From Pseudomonadales bacterium (GTDB lineage: Bacteria; Pseudomonadota; Gammaproteobacteria; Pseudomonadales; Ketobacteraceae): DNA of 64,000 bases. A model generated the notes under the pieces. It saw nothing but the letters and a program-made list of their open reading frames with translations, ran no database searches and was not told where the DNA came from. The position numbers were made by a program, and so were the translations under genes. Shown in pieces: positions 34,714 to 46,385 of the stretch. Positions within the stretch are counted from its first letter, which is position 1, and every line of letters begins with the position of its first letter. The DNA lies in the NCBI GenBank assembly GCA_002701845.1, contig NZXG01000054.1, positions 1 through 64,000 on the forward strand. Reading direction: 5' to 3'.

Positions 34714-36258
34714 TTACCAAGTCTGGGTGGACTTGAACTTCTCAACGAGGGCTTTGAATTCGCTCTCGATGTCACCGTTCCAGTCGCCTTTCTGGTTGAC
34801 CTTCGCCATCAGCTCCGCGTATTCGGAATTGGCGTAGGACAGCAGCGCCGCCTCGAAGTCCAGAATCTTGGGCACCTCGATGTCTTCCAGATAACCTTCG
34901 TTGGCCACGTACAGCACCAGACCCATTTCCGCCACGGACAGCGGTGAGTACTGCTTCTGCTTCATCAACTCAGTCACTCGCGTGCCGTGCTCCAGCTGCT
35001 TGCGGGTGGCTTCGTCCAGATCCGATGCAAACTGGGCGAAGGCCGCCAGTTCACGGTACTGGGCCAGGGCCAGACGAATACCGCCGCCAAGCTTTTTGAT
35101 GATCTTGGTCTGGGCCGCGCCGCCCACCCGCGATACCGAAATACCGGCGTTCATGGCCGGTCGGATACCGGAGTTGAACAGGTCGGTCTCCACGAAGATC
35201 TGACCGTCGGTGATGGAGATCACGTTGGTGGGTACGAAGGCGGATACGTCACCGGCCTGGGTCTCGATAATGGGCAGTGCGGTCAGTGAACCCGTTTGGC
35301 CTTTGACGTCACCGTTGGTGAATTTTTCCACGTAATCGGCGTTAACCCGGGCCGCACGCTCCAGCAGACGGGAGTGCAGATAGAACACGTCACCGGGGTA
35401 AGCTTCCCGACCCGGCGGACGTCGCAGCAATAGGGAGATCTGACGATAAGCCCAGGCCTGCTTGGTGAGGTCATCGTACACGATCAGGGCGTCTTCGCCA
35501 CGGTCACGGAAATATTCACCCATGGTACAACCGGTGAAAGCCGCCAGATACAACATCGCCGCCGGATCCGCCGCTGCCGCCGCCACCACGATGGTGTTCT
35601 CCATGGCGCCGTGCTCTTCCAGCTTGCGCACCACGTTGGCAATGGAGGATTGCTTCTGGCCAATGGCCACGTAGATACACTTAATGCCGGAATCCTTCTG
35701 GTTGATGATGGTATCGATGGCAATGGCGGATTTACCGATCTGACGGTCACCGATGATCAATTCCCGCTGGCCACGACCAATGGGGGTCATGGCGTCAATG
35801 GACTTGAGACCGGTCTGCACCGGCTGGTCCACGGACTGACGGGCAATAACGCCTGGTGCCACTTTTTCCACCACGTCGGTTTCCGTGGTTTTCAGTGGGC
35901 CTTTACCGTCGATGGGATTACCCAGGCCATCCACCACCCGGCCCAGCAGTTCGCGGCCCACCGGCACTTCCAGCACCTTACCGGTACAGCGGACTTTCTG
36001 ACCTTCGGCCAGCGCCAGGTAATCGCCCAGCACCACCGCACCCACGGAGTCCTGCTCCAGGTTCAGGGCCATGCCGAAGCTGCCGTTTTCGAATTCCACC
36101 ATCTCGCCGTACATGACATCGGCCAGCCCGTGGATACGCACAATACCGTCGGATACGCTGACAATAGTACCTTCGGTGCGCGCTTCGGAAGTTGTATCCA
36201 GATTCGCGATGCGCTGTTTGATCAGCTCGCTTATCTCTGAGGGATTGAGTTGCTGCAT
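34714..36258 (-). CDS. atpA: ATP synthase F1 alpha subunit
   Basis: This is the regulatory nucleotide-binding subunit of F1. The P-loop is [14 protein letters not shown], with [11 protein letters not shown] just before it and [20 protein letters not shown]-like sequence after it (here [12 protein letters not shown]). [14 protein letters not shown] holds the region with the arginine finger. The 514 residues are intact, and the N-terminal helix [17 protein letters not shown] contacts the delta subunit. Confidence 0.98.
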   Translation of the reverse strand: MQQLNPSEISELIKQRIANLDTTSEARTEGTIVSVSDGIVRIHGLADVMYGEMVEFENGSFGMALNLEQDSVGAVVLGDYLALAEGQKVRCTGKVLEVPVGRELLGRVVDGLGNPIDGKGPLKTTETDVVEKVAPGVIARQSVDQPVQTGLKSIDAMTPIGRGQRELIIGDRQIGKSAIAIDTIINQKDSGIKCIYVAIGQKQSSIANVVRKLEEHGAMENTIVVAAAAADPAAMLYLAAFTGCTMGEYFRDRGEDALIVYDDLTKQAWAYRQISLLLRRPPGREAYPGDVFYLHSRLLERAARVNADYVEKFTNGDVKGQTGSLTALPIIETQAGDVSAFVPTNVISITDGQIFVETDLFNSGIRPAMNAGISVSRVGGAAQTKIIKKLGGGIRLALAQYRELAAFAQFASDLDEATRKQLEHGTRVTELMKQKQYSPLSVAEMGLVLYVANEGYLEDIEVPKILDFEAALLSYANSEYAELMAKVNQKGDWNGDIESEFKALVEKFKSTQTW

Positions 36259-36274
36259 GCTGTTGTCCTCAAAC

Positions 36275-36811
36275 TCAAGTATTCAATTTGTCGGCCAGTT
36301 TAGCGAGCTTGCCGCGGACAGAACCGTCGATCACCAGATCGCCGGCTCTGATAATGACCCCACCCAGCAGAGATTGATCCTCAGCGGTGGAGACATTAAC
36401 GTCACGGCCCAGTTTCTGCTTCAGGGCAGAGGCCAGCTTGTTTGCCTGCTCATCGGTCAGGGTGAAGGCAGAGGTAATCTCCACGTCCACACTCTGTTCC
36501 TTTTGCGACTTCAGCTCCTCGTACAGCGCCGCGATTTCCGGCAACGCTTCCAGACGCTTGTTTTGCGCCAGCAAGGCCACGAAGTTTTTGCCCGCATCAT
36601 TCAGCTTGTCCTGACAGAGTTCCGCGAACCCTTTGGCTTTTTCCGCTGAGGTGATTTTGGGGTTTTGCAGGTAAGCCGCCACCGTAGGCTCCGCCGCCAC
36701 CGCTGCGGTGAAGGCGAGCATATCGGACCATTCAGACAGAGCGCCGTGCTCATCGGCGTACTGGAAAGCCGCTTTCGCGTATGGCCGGGCAACTGTGAGT
36801 AGATCTGCCAT
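36275..36811 (-). CDS. atpH: ATP synthase F1 delta subunit
   Basis: The delta subunit joins F1 to the peripheral stalk. It starts with [14 protein letters not shown], typical of the family, and ends with [22 protein letters not shown]. It has 178 residues and sits 12 bases after atpF and 16 before atpA. Confidence 0.97.
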   Translation of the reverse strand: MADLLTVARPYAKAAFQYADEHGALSEWSDMLAFTAAVAAEPTVAAYLQNPKITSAEKAKGFAELCQDKLNDAGKNFVALLAQNKRLEALPEIAALYEELKSQKEQSVDVEITSAFTLTDEQANKLASALKQKLGRDVNVSTAEDQSLLGGVIIRAGDLVIDGSVRGKLAKLADKLNT

Positions 36812-36823
36812 AGTCGGTTTCCG

Positions 36824-37294
36824 TTACAGTTCCGATGCAAGTTGCTCAAGCATTTCGTTATGAGCACTCTGGTCGACTGATTTGCCAAGAATTTTTTCCG
36901 CGCCAGCGACAGAAAGCGTGGCCACCTGCGCGCGCAGATTTTCTTTTGCGCGGTTCAGTTCCTGCTCCACTTCCGCCTGCGCAGCCTCTTTGAGTCGCTC
37001 ACCCTCGGCCCGGGCCTGATCTTTTGCCTCTTCCACCATCTGATTGGCACGCTTGTTGGCCTGCTCAACCAGGGCGGCCGCCTGCTGCTTGGCTTCCCGC
37101 AGCGTTTCCGCGGCTTTTTCCTTGGCGAGTTCCAGATCTTTTTCGGCCTGGTCGGCCGATTGCAGCCCCTGCGCGATTTTTTCGGTACGCTCGCGCATAG
37201 CCGTGGTCAGCGGTGGCCAGACAAACTTCATGCAAAACGCCACGAAGATGGCAAAGGCGACCGCTTGTCCCAGGATGGTCATGTTAATATCCAT
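36824..37294 (-). CDS. atpF: ATP synthase Fo b subunit
   Basis: The b subunit is the peripheral stalk dimer. One N-terminal membrane helix ([20 protein letters not shown], then PPL) is followed by a long charged coiled coil that binds delta. The 156-residue length is normal. Confidence 0.97.
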   Translation of the reverse strand: MDINMTILGQAVAFAIFVAFCMKFVWPPLTTAMRERTEKIAQGLQSADQAEKDLELAKEKAAETLREAKQQAAALVEQANKRANQMVEEAKDQARAEGERLKEAAQAEVEQELNRAKENLRAQVATLSVAGAEKILGKSVDQSAHNEMLEQLASEL

Positions 37295-37351
37295 ACCAAA
37301 TCCTCTCGCTCGTTAAAGTATGTTTCTAAGTTACTTCTGCCGAGCGACGAC

Positions 37352-37630
<279 letters not shown>

Positions 37631-37633
37631 TCA

Positions 37634-38494
<861 letters not shown>

Positions 38495-38555
38495 CTACCC
38501 TATTTTTGAAGTCGGAATTTGGCTTCTCTGCGAGCACAGGACCTTCGGCGGCGGC

Positions 38556-38948
38556 TCAAACCCTGCGAAAAACAGCGGGAACCACCCAGGCCACCCCGTA
38601 CACTACGAAGAAGGCTGTAAAAATTATCGCCGCGTTTTCACGGGCACCTGGGAGCAGCTTGAATGTTGCCAACAGCAACAAGATGACGATGACAAACTTG
38701 CCGGCTTCACCCCGGTAGAACGCCCGCACTATGTCTCGGGACGCTTGCGCCCCGGAATGACGAAATGCTTGTAGAGCAAAGTAAAGATTGGCCAGGACCG
38801 CAGTCCAACCCCCGGATAGTGCCGCCAGTGCGGCTTCTTTACCTGCTGTCAACAACAAGAGCGCAGCAATCACAGTCGAGACGAAAACCTGCGACCCCAC
38901 CACGTAAACGCCCAGCATCCCTTTGTTTAACGTGCCAGTTTTTGTCAC
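38556..38948 (-). CDS. atpI: ATP synthase assembly protein I
   Basis: This is a 130-residue protein with four hydrophobic segments (VFVSTVIAALLLLTAG; AVLANLYFALQAF; FVIVILLLLATFKL; AAIIFTAFFVVYGVAWVVP). AtpI aids c-ring assembly. It is the first gene of the atp operon, downstream of a strong predicted promoter. Sequence conservation is low, so the call rests on position and topology. Confidence 0.88.
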   Translation of the reverse strand: MTKTGTLNKGMLGVYVVGSQVFVSTVIAALLLLTAGKEAALAALSGGWTAVLANLYFALQAFRHSGAQASRDIVRAFYRGEAGKFVIVILLLLATFKLLPGARENAAIIFTAFFVVYGVAWVVPAVFRRV

Positions 38949-39058
38949 AGTCTTTTCCGTTTGCCCTCAATCAGCGGATGACTCTTTAATACCTACCGGA
39001 CCTTGTGGGCCAGCTCTGGCGCTGATTGAACGTAGGTGCCTGTGTAAAGGCGGTGCCG

Positions 39059-39087
39059 ATTATAGAGACTTTCCCCACCCCAGGCAA
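39059..39087 (-). promoter_or_regulatory. Predicted promoter of the atp operon
   Basis: On the minus strand, TTGCCT (39082-39087) and a perfect TATAAT (39059-39064) are spaced by 17 bp, about 110 bases before atpI. This is the strongest sigma70-type match seen in the window and fits a highly expressed operon. Confidence 0.7.
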
Positions 39088-39135
39088 CAAAGCCCGAAAG
39101 CCGTGAGTAAACTTTTTGTAGGCCTTTTGTGCAGA

Positions 39136-40038
39136 TTATTTTATGTGCGCCAGAATGCCATCCAGCTCATCCAGGCTGCTATAGCGAATGACCAGCTTGC
39201 CCTTGCCCCTGGCGCTGTGTTGAATCATCACCGGTGCTCCCAGCCGGTCCGCAAGATCGTCCTGTAACAATTTGATATCCGGGTCGATTTTGGTTTCCTG
39301 GTCAGCACTCTGTTGTTGCTGCAGACGCCGCACCAGGGCCTCGGTCTGGCGCACCGACAGGCCCTTGGCCACCACGGTGCGGGCGGCCTCGTTCTGGCGA
39401 TCGCCGGCCAGGGCCAGCAGGGCCCGGGCGTGCCCCATCTCCAGATCGCCATGTTCCACCAGCTTGCGGGCGTCCGGCGCCAGGCTCATCAGGCGCAACA
39501 GGTTGGTCACGGTGGTGCGGGATTTACCCACTGCGTCCGCCACCTGCTGGTGGGTGAGCTGAAACTCATCCTGAAACCGCTGCAGGGCGGAGGCCTCTTC
39601 AATGGGATTGAGATCCTCCCGCTGAATATTTTCAATCAGCGCCATGGCGATGGCGGCTTCGTCGGACACCGAGCGCACCACACAGGGTACTTCCGCCAGA
39701 CCCGCCAGCTGACTGGCCCGCCAGCGGCGCTCCCCGGCGATGATCTCGTACTGGTTGGCGCCCTCCAGAGGTCGCACCACGATAGGCTGCATCACCCCCT
39801 GGGCTTTGATGGAGCTGGCCAGATCCTCCAGCGCCTGGGGATCCATATCCCGCCGCGGCTGGTAGCGGCCCCGTTGCAGGAATTCGATGGGCAGGTGTTT
39901 GAGCTCCCCGTCCACGTCTTCCCGGCTCACCGTCACCGGCTGACTGGCGTCGGTGGGCACTTCACTCTGGGGGATGCTGGTATTGCTGCCCAGCAGCGCG
40001 TCCAGGCCGCGGCCCAGGCCTTTTTTTCTGGCTGCCAT
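39136..40038 (-). CDS. parB: Chromosome partitioning protein ParB
   Basis: ParB binds parS sites and spreads as a CTP-dependent clamp to segregate the origin. It starts with KKGLGRGLDALLGS, has the ParB box in IIAGERRWRASQLAG and a helix-turn-helix at LTHQQVADAVGKSRTTVTNLL. A dimerisation tail ends LDELDGILAHIK. The 300 residues are intact. No exact parS was seen in the window. Confidence 0.97.
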   Translation of the reverse strand: MAARKKGLGRGLDALLGSNTSIPQSEVPTDASQPVTVSREDVDGELKHLPIEFLQRGRYQPRRDMDPQALEDLASSIKAQGVMQPIVVRPLEGANQYEIIAGERRWRASQLAGLAEVPCVVRSVSDEAAIAMALIENIQREDLNPIEEASALQRFQDEFQLTHQQVADAVGKSRTTVTNLLRLMSLAPDARKLVEHGDLEMGHARALLALAGDRQNEAARTVVAKGLSVRQTEALVRRLQQQQSADQETKIDPDIKLLQDDLADRLGAPVMIQHSARGKGKLVIRYSSLDELDGILAHIK

Positions 40039-40142
40039 GAATTGCCTTTATCGTTATCGCTGAAGTTAGGAAGCCCCACATTATAAGGGGCGCGCCCGGG
40101 GACGCAACGCGAAGTGGGGTACCGCTTGCCGCGGATACGGCC

Positions 40143-40943
40143 TCAGGCAGTGGCGGTCTCCGTGCCGGGCTTGTTCAGTTTTTGCTCGGCACGACGGATC
40201 AGTTCCCCGGCCAGGGCCAGGTAGGACACCGCCCCCCGGGACCGGCGGTCGTATTCCAGCACCGGCAGGCCGTGGCTGGGGGCTTCCGCCAGCCGCACGT
40301 TGCGGGGGATAATCGTGCGATACACCTTGTCACCAAAGTGATCCGTGAGCTGGCTGGACACCTGATTGGCCAGGGCGATGCGGGGATCGTACATGGTCCG
40401 CAACAGGCCGTCGATCTCCAGCTTGGGATTGAGCTGGGTCTGGATCCGTTCAATGGTGTTAAGCAGGGCGGAAAGCCCTTCCAGCGCATAATATTCACAC
40501 TGCATGGGAATGATCACGGAATCGGAGGCCACCAGGGCATTCACAGTCAGCATATTGAGCGACGGCGGACAGTCGATCAGCACATAATCGTACTGCGCCC
40601 GCACCCCCTGCAGGGCCTGGTTAAGCCGCTGCTCCTTATTTTCCTCATCCAGCAGCTGCACTTCAGCGGCGGTCAGGTCCGCATTGGACCCCACCAGGTC
40701 GTAGCCGGGCTCCGTGGCCAGTGCCGCTTCGGTGACGGGCATCTGATCCACCAGCACATCGTAGATGGAGTTTTCCAGTTCGTGCTTGTTGACGCCACTG
40801 CCCATGGTGGCATTGCCCTGGGGATCCAGATCGATCAGCAGCACCTTGCGCTTGGTGGCCACCAGTGACGCCGCCAGATTCACCGAGGTGGTGGTCTTGC
40901 CCACACCGCCCTTCTGATTGGTCACTGAGATCACTTTGCCCAC
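40143..40943 (-). CDS. parA: Chromosome partitioning ATPase ParA
   Basis: ParA is a Walker-type ATPase that moves ParB-bound origins over the nucleoid. The deviant Walker A is KGGVGKTTTSVNLAASL and the Walker B region VLIDCPPSLNML. It has 266 residues and no N-terminal DNA-binding domain, so it is the chromosomal type. It starts 18 bases after rsmG; parB follows 104 bases later. Confidence 0.97.
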   Translation of the reverse strand: MGKVISVTNQKGGVGKTTTSVNLAASLVATKRKVLLIDLDPQGNATMGSGVNKHELENSIYDVLVDQMPVTEAALATEPGYDLVGSNADLTAAEVQLLDEENKEQRLNQALQGVRAQYDYVLIDCPPSLNMLTVNALVASDSVIIPMQCEYYALEGLSALLNTIERIQTQLNPKLEIDGLLRTMYDPRIALANQVSSQLTDHFGDKVYRTIIPRNVRLAEAPSHGLPVLEYDRRSRGAVSYLALAGELIRRAEQKLNKPGTETATA

Positions 40944-40961
40944 GCCGGCTCCCCCGTTGAT

Positions 40962-41612
40962 TTACCCGTTAGTCCGTCTTTGTACCACAATCAGGTGCCG
41001 CTCTTCATGCAAATAGGGCACATCCAAAGCCTGCACCCGCACCGCCAGGCCCTGGTCCCGCAATTCCGCCACCTCTGTTTCCGGTACCTGGCCTTTCATG
41101 GCCAGCAGCGATCCCGACCCGGACAACAGGGGTAAGCACACACTGACAAAATCCCTGAGGGTGCTGAAGGCGCGGCTGGTGATGGCTTCAAAGGGCTGCC
41201 GGGGAGACAGGGACTCCACCCGGCCTTTCAGTACTTCCAGGTTAGTAAGCGCCAGCTCCGATTTCATCTGCAGCAGGAAGCGGGTTTTCTTGCCGTTACT
41301 GTCGATCAGGGTCCAATGCCGCCGGGGGTCACAGATGGCCGCCGGTATCCCCGGCAGGCCGGCGCCGGTGCCCACGTCCAGCAGCCGCTCGCCGGTGAGT
41401 AACGGCACGATGGCGAGACTGTCCAGCAGGTGTTTCACTACCATCTCACCGGGATCCCGGATGGCGGTAAGGTTGTAGGCCCGGTTCCATTTCATCAGGC
41501 CTTCCAGGTACTGCGTCAGAGTGGCCAACTGGCTGGCGCCGAGCCGCAGGCCCAGTTGTTCGGCGCCCCGACCCAGGCGCTCAACCCAGGTGTCAGCCAC
41601 TGCCAAGCTCAT
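40962..41612 (-). CDS. rsmG: 16S rRNA (guanine527-N7)-methyltransferase
   Basis: RsmG methylates G527 of 16S rRNA. The SAM-binding motif LDVGTGAGLPGIP is clear, with NLTAIRDPGEMVVKHLLDSL before it and AITSRAFSTLRDF after it. It has 216 residues. It follows mnmG by 38 bases in the classic gidA-gidB arrangement. Confidence 0.97.
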   Translation of the reverse strand: MSLAVADTWVERLGRGAEQLGLRLGASQLATLTQYLEGLMKWNRAYNLTAIRDPGEMVVKHLLDSLAIVPLLTGERLLDVGTGAGLPGIPAAICDPRRHWTLIDSNGKKTRFLLQMKSELALTNLEVLKGRVESLSPRQPFEAITSRAFSTLRDFVSVCLPLLSGSGSLLAMKGQVPETEVAELRDQGLAVRVQALDVPYLHEERHLIVVQRRTNG

Positions 41613-41650
41613 CGCTCCTTTTATTGGCGTTCCCTGTTTTGACGTTACCC

Positions 41651-43537
41651 TCAGGCACTTTTCTTGCTCTGGCCGCTGCGCTTCTTCAAATGGATCAGCA
41701 GCAGGGAGATGGCCGCCGGGGTCACCCCGGGGATGCGGCTGGCCTGACCCAGGGTCTGGGGCCGGGCCTCCCCCAGCTTGGCCTTGATCTCGTTGGACAG
41801 GCCGGAAATGGACTGGTAATCGAAATCCGCCGGCAACCGGGTGTCCTCACTGCGCCGCAGTCGTTCGATCTCATCCTGCTGGCGGGCGATATAGCCTTCG
41901 TACTTGGCCATGATCTCAATCTGCTCCGCCACCGCATCGGCCACCTCCAGTTCCGGCGTCAGGGCGGCGATATCCCGGTAGTTCAGCTCCGGACGCCGCA
42001 GCAGATCCTTGAGATTGAATTCCCGGCCTATGGGCTTGTCCAGTTTCGGTTCCAACTGGCGGGCCAGGGCGCTGCCGGGCTGTACCCAGGTGCCGCGCAG
42101 GCGCTGTTCTTCCCGTTCGATGGCTTCCTTCTTCTCACAGAAATGACGCCACCGCTCGTCGCTCACCAACCCCAGTTCCCGGCCTTTTTCCGTCAGCCGC
42201 AGATCCGCGTTGTCCTCCCGCAGCAACAGACGGTGCTCCGCCCGGCTGGTGAACATGCGGTAGGGTTCCAGGGTGCCCATGGTGATCAGGTCATCAATCA
42301 GCACCCCGATATAGGCTTCATCCCGGCGCGGGTGCCAGGGATCTTTTTCCTGGGCCCGGCGGCCGGCATTGAGCCCCGCCAGCAGACCCTGGGCCCCGGC
42401 CTCTTCATAGCCGGTGGTACCGTTGATCTGGCCGGCAAAGAACAAACCCTGGATGAACTTGGTTTCCAGGGAATACTGCAGATCCCGGGGATCGAAGAAA
42501 TCGTACTCGATGGCATAACCCGGGCGCAGAATATGGGCATGCTCCATGCCGGCAATGGAATGCACCAGGTCCAGCTGCACATCAAACGGCAGGCTGGTGG
42601 AAATGCCGTTGGGGTACAGCTCGTGCGTGGTAAGGCCCTCCGGCTCGATAAAAATCTGGTGCGAGGATTTGTCCGCGAAACGGTGAATCTTGTCCTCGAT
42701 GGACGGGCAATAGCGGGGGCCGATGCCCTCGATTACCCCGGTGTACATGGGGGAACGGTCCAGGCCACCCCGAATAATCTCGTGGGTGCGCTCATTGGTG
42801 TGGGTGATCCAACAACTGATCTGGCGCGGATGCTCGGCCACATCCCCCAGGTAGGACATCACCGGCAACGGCGTATCCCCGGGCTGTTCGGTCATCACCG
42901 AGAAATCCACGGATTTGGCATCGATACGGGGCGGGGTACCGGTTTTCAGACGGTCCACCCGCAGCGGCAACTCCCGCAAACGGTTGGCCAGAGCGATGGA
43001 CGGAGGGTCCCCGGCGCGGCCGCCGGCATGGTTGTCCAGGCCGATATGAATCTTGCCCCCCAGGAAGGTGCCGGCGGTCAGCACCACCGAACAGGCAAAG
43101 AAGCGCACTCCCATATTGGTGACCACGCCCTTCACGGTTTCGCCTTCGATAATCAGGTCATCGGCCCCCTGCTGGAAGATCTCCAGATGGGGCTGGTTCT
43201 CCAGAATTTCGCGCACCGCCGCCTTATAAAGTACCCGGTCCGCCTGGGCCCGGGTGGCCCGCACCGCCGGCCCCTTGCGGGAGTTCAGGGTGCGAAACTG
43301 GATGCCGCCACGGTCCGTGGCCCGGGCCATGGCGCCGTCCAGGGCGTCGATCTCTTTTACCAGGTGGCTCTTGCCGATGCCACCGATGGCGGGGTTGCAG
43401 GACATCTGCCCCAGGGTCTCGATGTTGTGGGTGAGGAGCAGGGTGGACACGCCCATGCGGGCGCTGGCCAGAGCCGCCTCGGTACCGGCATGCCCGCCAC
43501 CAATTACGATAACGCCATAATGCTTTGGATAATCCAC
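41651..43537 (-). CDS. mnmG: tRNA uridine-5-carboxymethylaminomethyl modification enzyme MnmG
   Basis: MnmG, with MnmE, installs the carboxymethylaminomethyl group on wobble uridine 34 using FAD. The FAD-binding motif is [17 protein letters not shown] at the N-terminus, with [17 protein letters not shown] next and the GidA signature [11 protein letters not shown] later. It has 628 residues and is intact. It is the first gene of the mnmG-rsmG-parAB block. Confidence 0.98.
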   Translation of the reverse strand: MDYPKHYGVIVIGGGHAGTEAALASARMGVSTLLLTHNIETLGQMSCNPAIGGIGKSHLVKEIDALDGAMARATDRGGIQFRTLNSRKGPAVRATRAQADRVLYKAAVREILENQPHLEIFQQGADDLIIEGETVKGVVTNMGVRFFACSVVLTAGTFLGGKIHIGLDNHAGGRAGDPPSIALANRLRELPLRVDRLKTGTPPRIDAKSVDFSVMTEQPGDTPLPVMSYLGDVAEHPRQISCWITHTNERTHEIIRGGLDRSPMYTGVIEGIGPRYCPSIEDKIHRFADKSSHQIFIEPEGLTTHELYPNGISTSLPFDVQLDLVHSIAGMEHAHILRPGYAIEYDFFDPRDLQYSLETKFIQGLFFAGQINGTTGYEEAGAQGLLAGLNAGRRAQEKDPWHPRRDEAYIGVLIDDLITMGTLEPYRMFTSRAEHRLLLREDNADLRLTEKGRELGLVSDERWRHFCEKKEAIEREEQRLRGTWVQPGSALARQLEPKLDKPIGREFNLKDLLRRPELNYRDIAALTPELEVADAVAEQIEIMAKYEGYIARQQDEIERLRRSEDTRLPADFDYQSISGLSNEIKAKLGEARPQTLGQASRIPGVTPAAISLLLIHLKKRSGQSKKSA

Positions 43538-43606
43538 AAAAGTACCCTCTCAAGCCCGAAACATTGGGGTCCCCGCGCCGGCTGACCGCCAGCGAAAAGG
43601 GCGCAC

Positions 43607-43635
43607 ATTATACGGCAGACGGGAATAAAAGAAAA
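43607..43635 (-). promoter_or_regulatory. Candidate mnmG promoter
   Basis: A perfect TATAAT on the minus strand (43607-43612) lies about 70 bases before mnmG. The -35 (TTTTCT, 17 bp further) is poor, so the call rests on the -10. Confidence 0.45.
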
Positions 43636-43710
43636 AAGCTTTACGGTTTGGCGATTATTTGCAAAAAGCGCTTGACTTAGGGCAGCCTGGGACCCATCAT
43701 CCAAACCAGC

Positions 43711-43738
43711 TTGAAAGTAAGTCTCTAGTTTATATTCT
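43711..43738 (+). promoter_or_regulatory. Candidate cold-shock gene promoter
   Basis: TTGAAA (43711-43716) and TATTCT (43733-43738) are spaced by 16 bp. The predicted transcript leader is over 100 bases long. Confidence 0.4.
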
Positions 43739-43852
43739 CCATTACGCAGCACCTGAGCAGTTCTCCGTCCTGAAGTCTCTAAATTCCAGTCTGATTTCCC
43801 GCTATTGATGCCTCTCGGGGCGCACTACAATTTTTGTTATCAGGATTAAATT

Positions 43853-44062
43853 ATGTCTAATACAGTTACCGGCACCGTTAAATGGTTCAATGAATCCAAA
43901 GGCTTTGGTTTTATCGAGCAGCAATCCGGTCCGGACGTTTTCGCTCACTTCAGTGCTATTGTCGGCTCGGGTTTCAAAACCCTGGCGGAAGGCCAGCAGG
44001 TTGAGTTTACTGTGACTCAGGGCCAGAAAGGTCCCCAGGCTGAGAACATCGTCGCTCTGTAA
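43853..44062 (+). CDS. Cold-shock family RNA-binding protein
   Basis: A 69-residue single cold-shock domain with both RNA-binding motifs, KGFGFIE and DVFAHFS. Such proteins melt RNA structure and act as chaperones or antiterminators. Start is unambiguous, and a terminator follows 32 bases after the stop. Whether expression is cold-induced or constitutive is unknown. Confidence 0.97.
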   Translation: MSNTVTGTVKWFNESKGFGFIEQQSGPDVFAHFSAIVGSGFKTLAEGQQVEFTVTQGQKGPQAENIVAL

Positions 44063-44094
44063 GCAACGGGTTCCGCCAGACCATTGCAAGACCC

Positions 44095-44124
44095 AAAAAG
44101 GCAGGCCATGGGGCCTGCCTTTTT
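44095..44124 (+). terminator. Terminator after the cold-shock gene
   Basis: A 13-bp stem, aaaaaggcaggcc with ggcctgccttttt, has a 4-base loop and a T run. Confidence 0.9.
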
Positions 44125-44395
44125 CGTTGTGATTCGTTTGTTGTGATTCGTGCCGCGCGGGCGCGGCGATCCTCCCCCTACACTGACCATTCCTTCAACC
44201 AGGCTTGCGTAGGTTCGCGGCCAAAGGTCGCGCGAACGCCATTTCTACTGACTCATTACACCCATTTTTTGGCGGGTTCCACCATCGGTTTGACAATTGG
44301 GTCATGCCATACTCCGTGTATACCGTGGTAGCACTCCGGCCACTTCCCGGCGGGGGCACAGATAACAATAATCAGAATTGCCAGGGGAACAGACC

Positions 44396-46385
44396 ATGGA
44401 TAATCCAATTCGGCACCGGCCCGCCTGCGGCTGGGATAATTTACTCTGGCTTCCTTTACTGTTGGGGGCGCTGACGTTGGCGGCCTGCAGGAGGCATGGG
44501 CGGAGACCGCTGACAATGTTCGCAACCAGGAGACCGGCCTGTACCAGCGCCCGCTGGACTATCCCCGGGTGCACACTAGCCGGCTTATTTATATTGAAAG
44601 CCGCAGCGGCCACAAGATCGGCCTGCGGGTGTCACTGCCGGCCCATGCCGATGGCACCCCGGCGACGGGACCGTTCCCGGTGATTCTGGTACAAACCGCT
44701 TACAACATTAACACTGTATCATTGATCAGCTATCCCGGGGCGGTATTACTGGGCGCACCGGATCCTTTTATGGTGCGCCGCGGCTACGCCCAGGTGGGGG
44801 TGGACGTGATCGGTTCCGGGGTGTCTGAAGGTGGCTGGGAACTGCTGGGGGAAACCGAGCAATCCGGCTATGGCGATGTGGTGGACTGGATCCAGCAGCA
44901 ACCCTGGTCCAATGGCGACATCGGCCTGGCCGGCGCTTCCTATATGGCGATTACCGCTCTGTTCACCGCCCAACAACGGCCGGACGACATCAAAGCCATT
45001 TTCGCCGCGGTACCCATGGGCGATCCCATGCGCGGTACGGTCAACACGGGGGCATGTTTAACGCATTGTTCATGAGCCTCTGGTTCCGCTTGACCCACGC
45101 CTCCTCCACCCAAAACATCACCACGGTCCTGCAATACCCGGAACACGCGCAGCAGATCGCCAAATCCACTGCGGATCATATCGCCCAGATTGACAATTAC
45201 TATCTGCCCCTGGTGGAAAAGGTGCTCGACGGTGACCCGGAAATTACCTACGACAGCCCCTTCTGGCGGGTGCGCGCACCTTTGCAGAATATTGACCGGA
45301 TCCAGGCGCCCACCCTTGTCACCGGCGCTCTCAACGACATTTTTCAGCGGGACGCGCCACTGATTTACGAAGCGCTGAAGGACCGGGTGGACAGCCGGCT
45401 GATGGTATTCAATGGGGATCATTTCGGCAGCTTTCTGCAGGCCATACCCGGTACCGAAAAAACCGATCCTTTGCTGCACCTGGTGTTGCAGTGGTTTGAC
45501 CACTATCTGAAGGGAATGGATACGGATCTGGAATCCATTCCGCCGGTGACCCAATACGTGAAGCACTATAAATGGGGCACCTGGCAGGGGTTCGATGTGA
45601 GCACCGACTGGCCCCACCCAGCGGCCATGCCGGAGCGCTGGTATCTGCACGGTGACATGAGCCTGACCCGGCAAATGCCGGAACAGGAAACGCCGGGACA
45701 CAGCATGGACACTCCTCTCTTTCTGGAATACCTCTATGGCAAAAACGACCTGGGGGGTCTCCTGCGGCTGAAGGTGACACTGCAGGATGGCACCCAGTGC
45801 TCCCCCAGTTATGTGCAGTGGACTCTGGGCACCGCTGGCTGGTTCCTGCCCCTGCCCTGTTTCTGGAACAATGCCCGCCTGGAGCGGGACGCTCTTAACT
45901 ACGAAACGTCACCCATGACCGAGGATTACTACATCAACGGCTCGCTGCAGGCGGATCTGTGGATCACCAGTACGGTGACCGAGGCGGCGTTGTCCGTGCG
46001 CATCGACGAAGTCAGCCCCGGGGGTCAGGTAAACCCCATTACCAACGGTCTGCAACTGGCATCCATGCGCCGGGTGGATCCGACCCGGTCCCGCTATTTA
46101 CAGGGGGAAATGATTCAGCCTTTCCATCCCTTCACTCAGGAGGTGGAGGAGTTTTTGCAACCCGGCGTTCCCACCCTGGTGCAGGTGGAAATTTTCCCCA
46201 CCGCCGCCTTGATTCGCCAGGGTCATAAACTGCGGGTATCCATCAGCCCCAGCAACCAGGCTCAGGGTGGCGTCAACCTGCCCCGCCGGGAACGGGCCCG
46301 TGGCGGAGTGACCACCATTCTCAACAGTCCACAGTATCCCTCCAGTGTGATCCTGCCCGTGGTTCCCGTCGCGGAGTTGGATTAG
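44396..46385 (+). pseudogene. CocE/NonD or S15-type hydrolase, two frameshifts
   Basis: Three frames together encode one secreted alpha/beta hydrolase of ~660 residues. Frame one (ATG 44396, AGGGGA upstream) gives a lipoprotein-like signal ending LLLGALTLAAC. After a shift near 44485 a second frame gives LIYIESRSGHKIGLRV, VDVIGSGVSEGGW and the nucleophile region GLAGASYMAI, and runs to MGDPMRGTVNTG. The sequence continues as MFNALFMSLW in the third frame from 45054, after one G is missing from a G run at about 45046-45050. It ends with the jelly-roll domain (LRVSISPSNQAQGG). Family enzymes cleave esters or X-Pro peptides. Sequencing error cannot be excluded. Confidence 0.75.

Larger units (their letters stand above)
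43538..43852. other. Divergent intergenic region between mnmG and the cold-shock gene
   Basis: This stretch of 315 bases holds a leftward promoter for mnmG and a candidate rightward promoter for the cold-shock gene, listed separately. The remaining ~115 bases before the cold-shock ATG would form a long leader, as is usual for cspA-type genes. I see no other coding frame or RNA gene. Confidence 0.6.

Noticed and set aside
41624-43585. A 653-codon plus-strand open frame opposite mnmG
   Set aside because: It is the antisense shadow of a GC-rich, strongly conserved gene; its translation has no family features and is rich in His, Gln and Gly as expected for such shadows. The same holds for long frames opposite atpD, atpA and parB.
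38949-43852. parS sites near parAB
   Set aside because: No copy or close match of TGTTTCACGTGAAACA was seen here or elsewhere in the window by eye.
44290-44325. Promoter TTGACA with GTATAC before the hydrolase
   Set aside because: The spacing is over 20 bases and the -10 is poor, so it is not listed.
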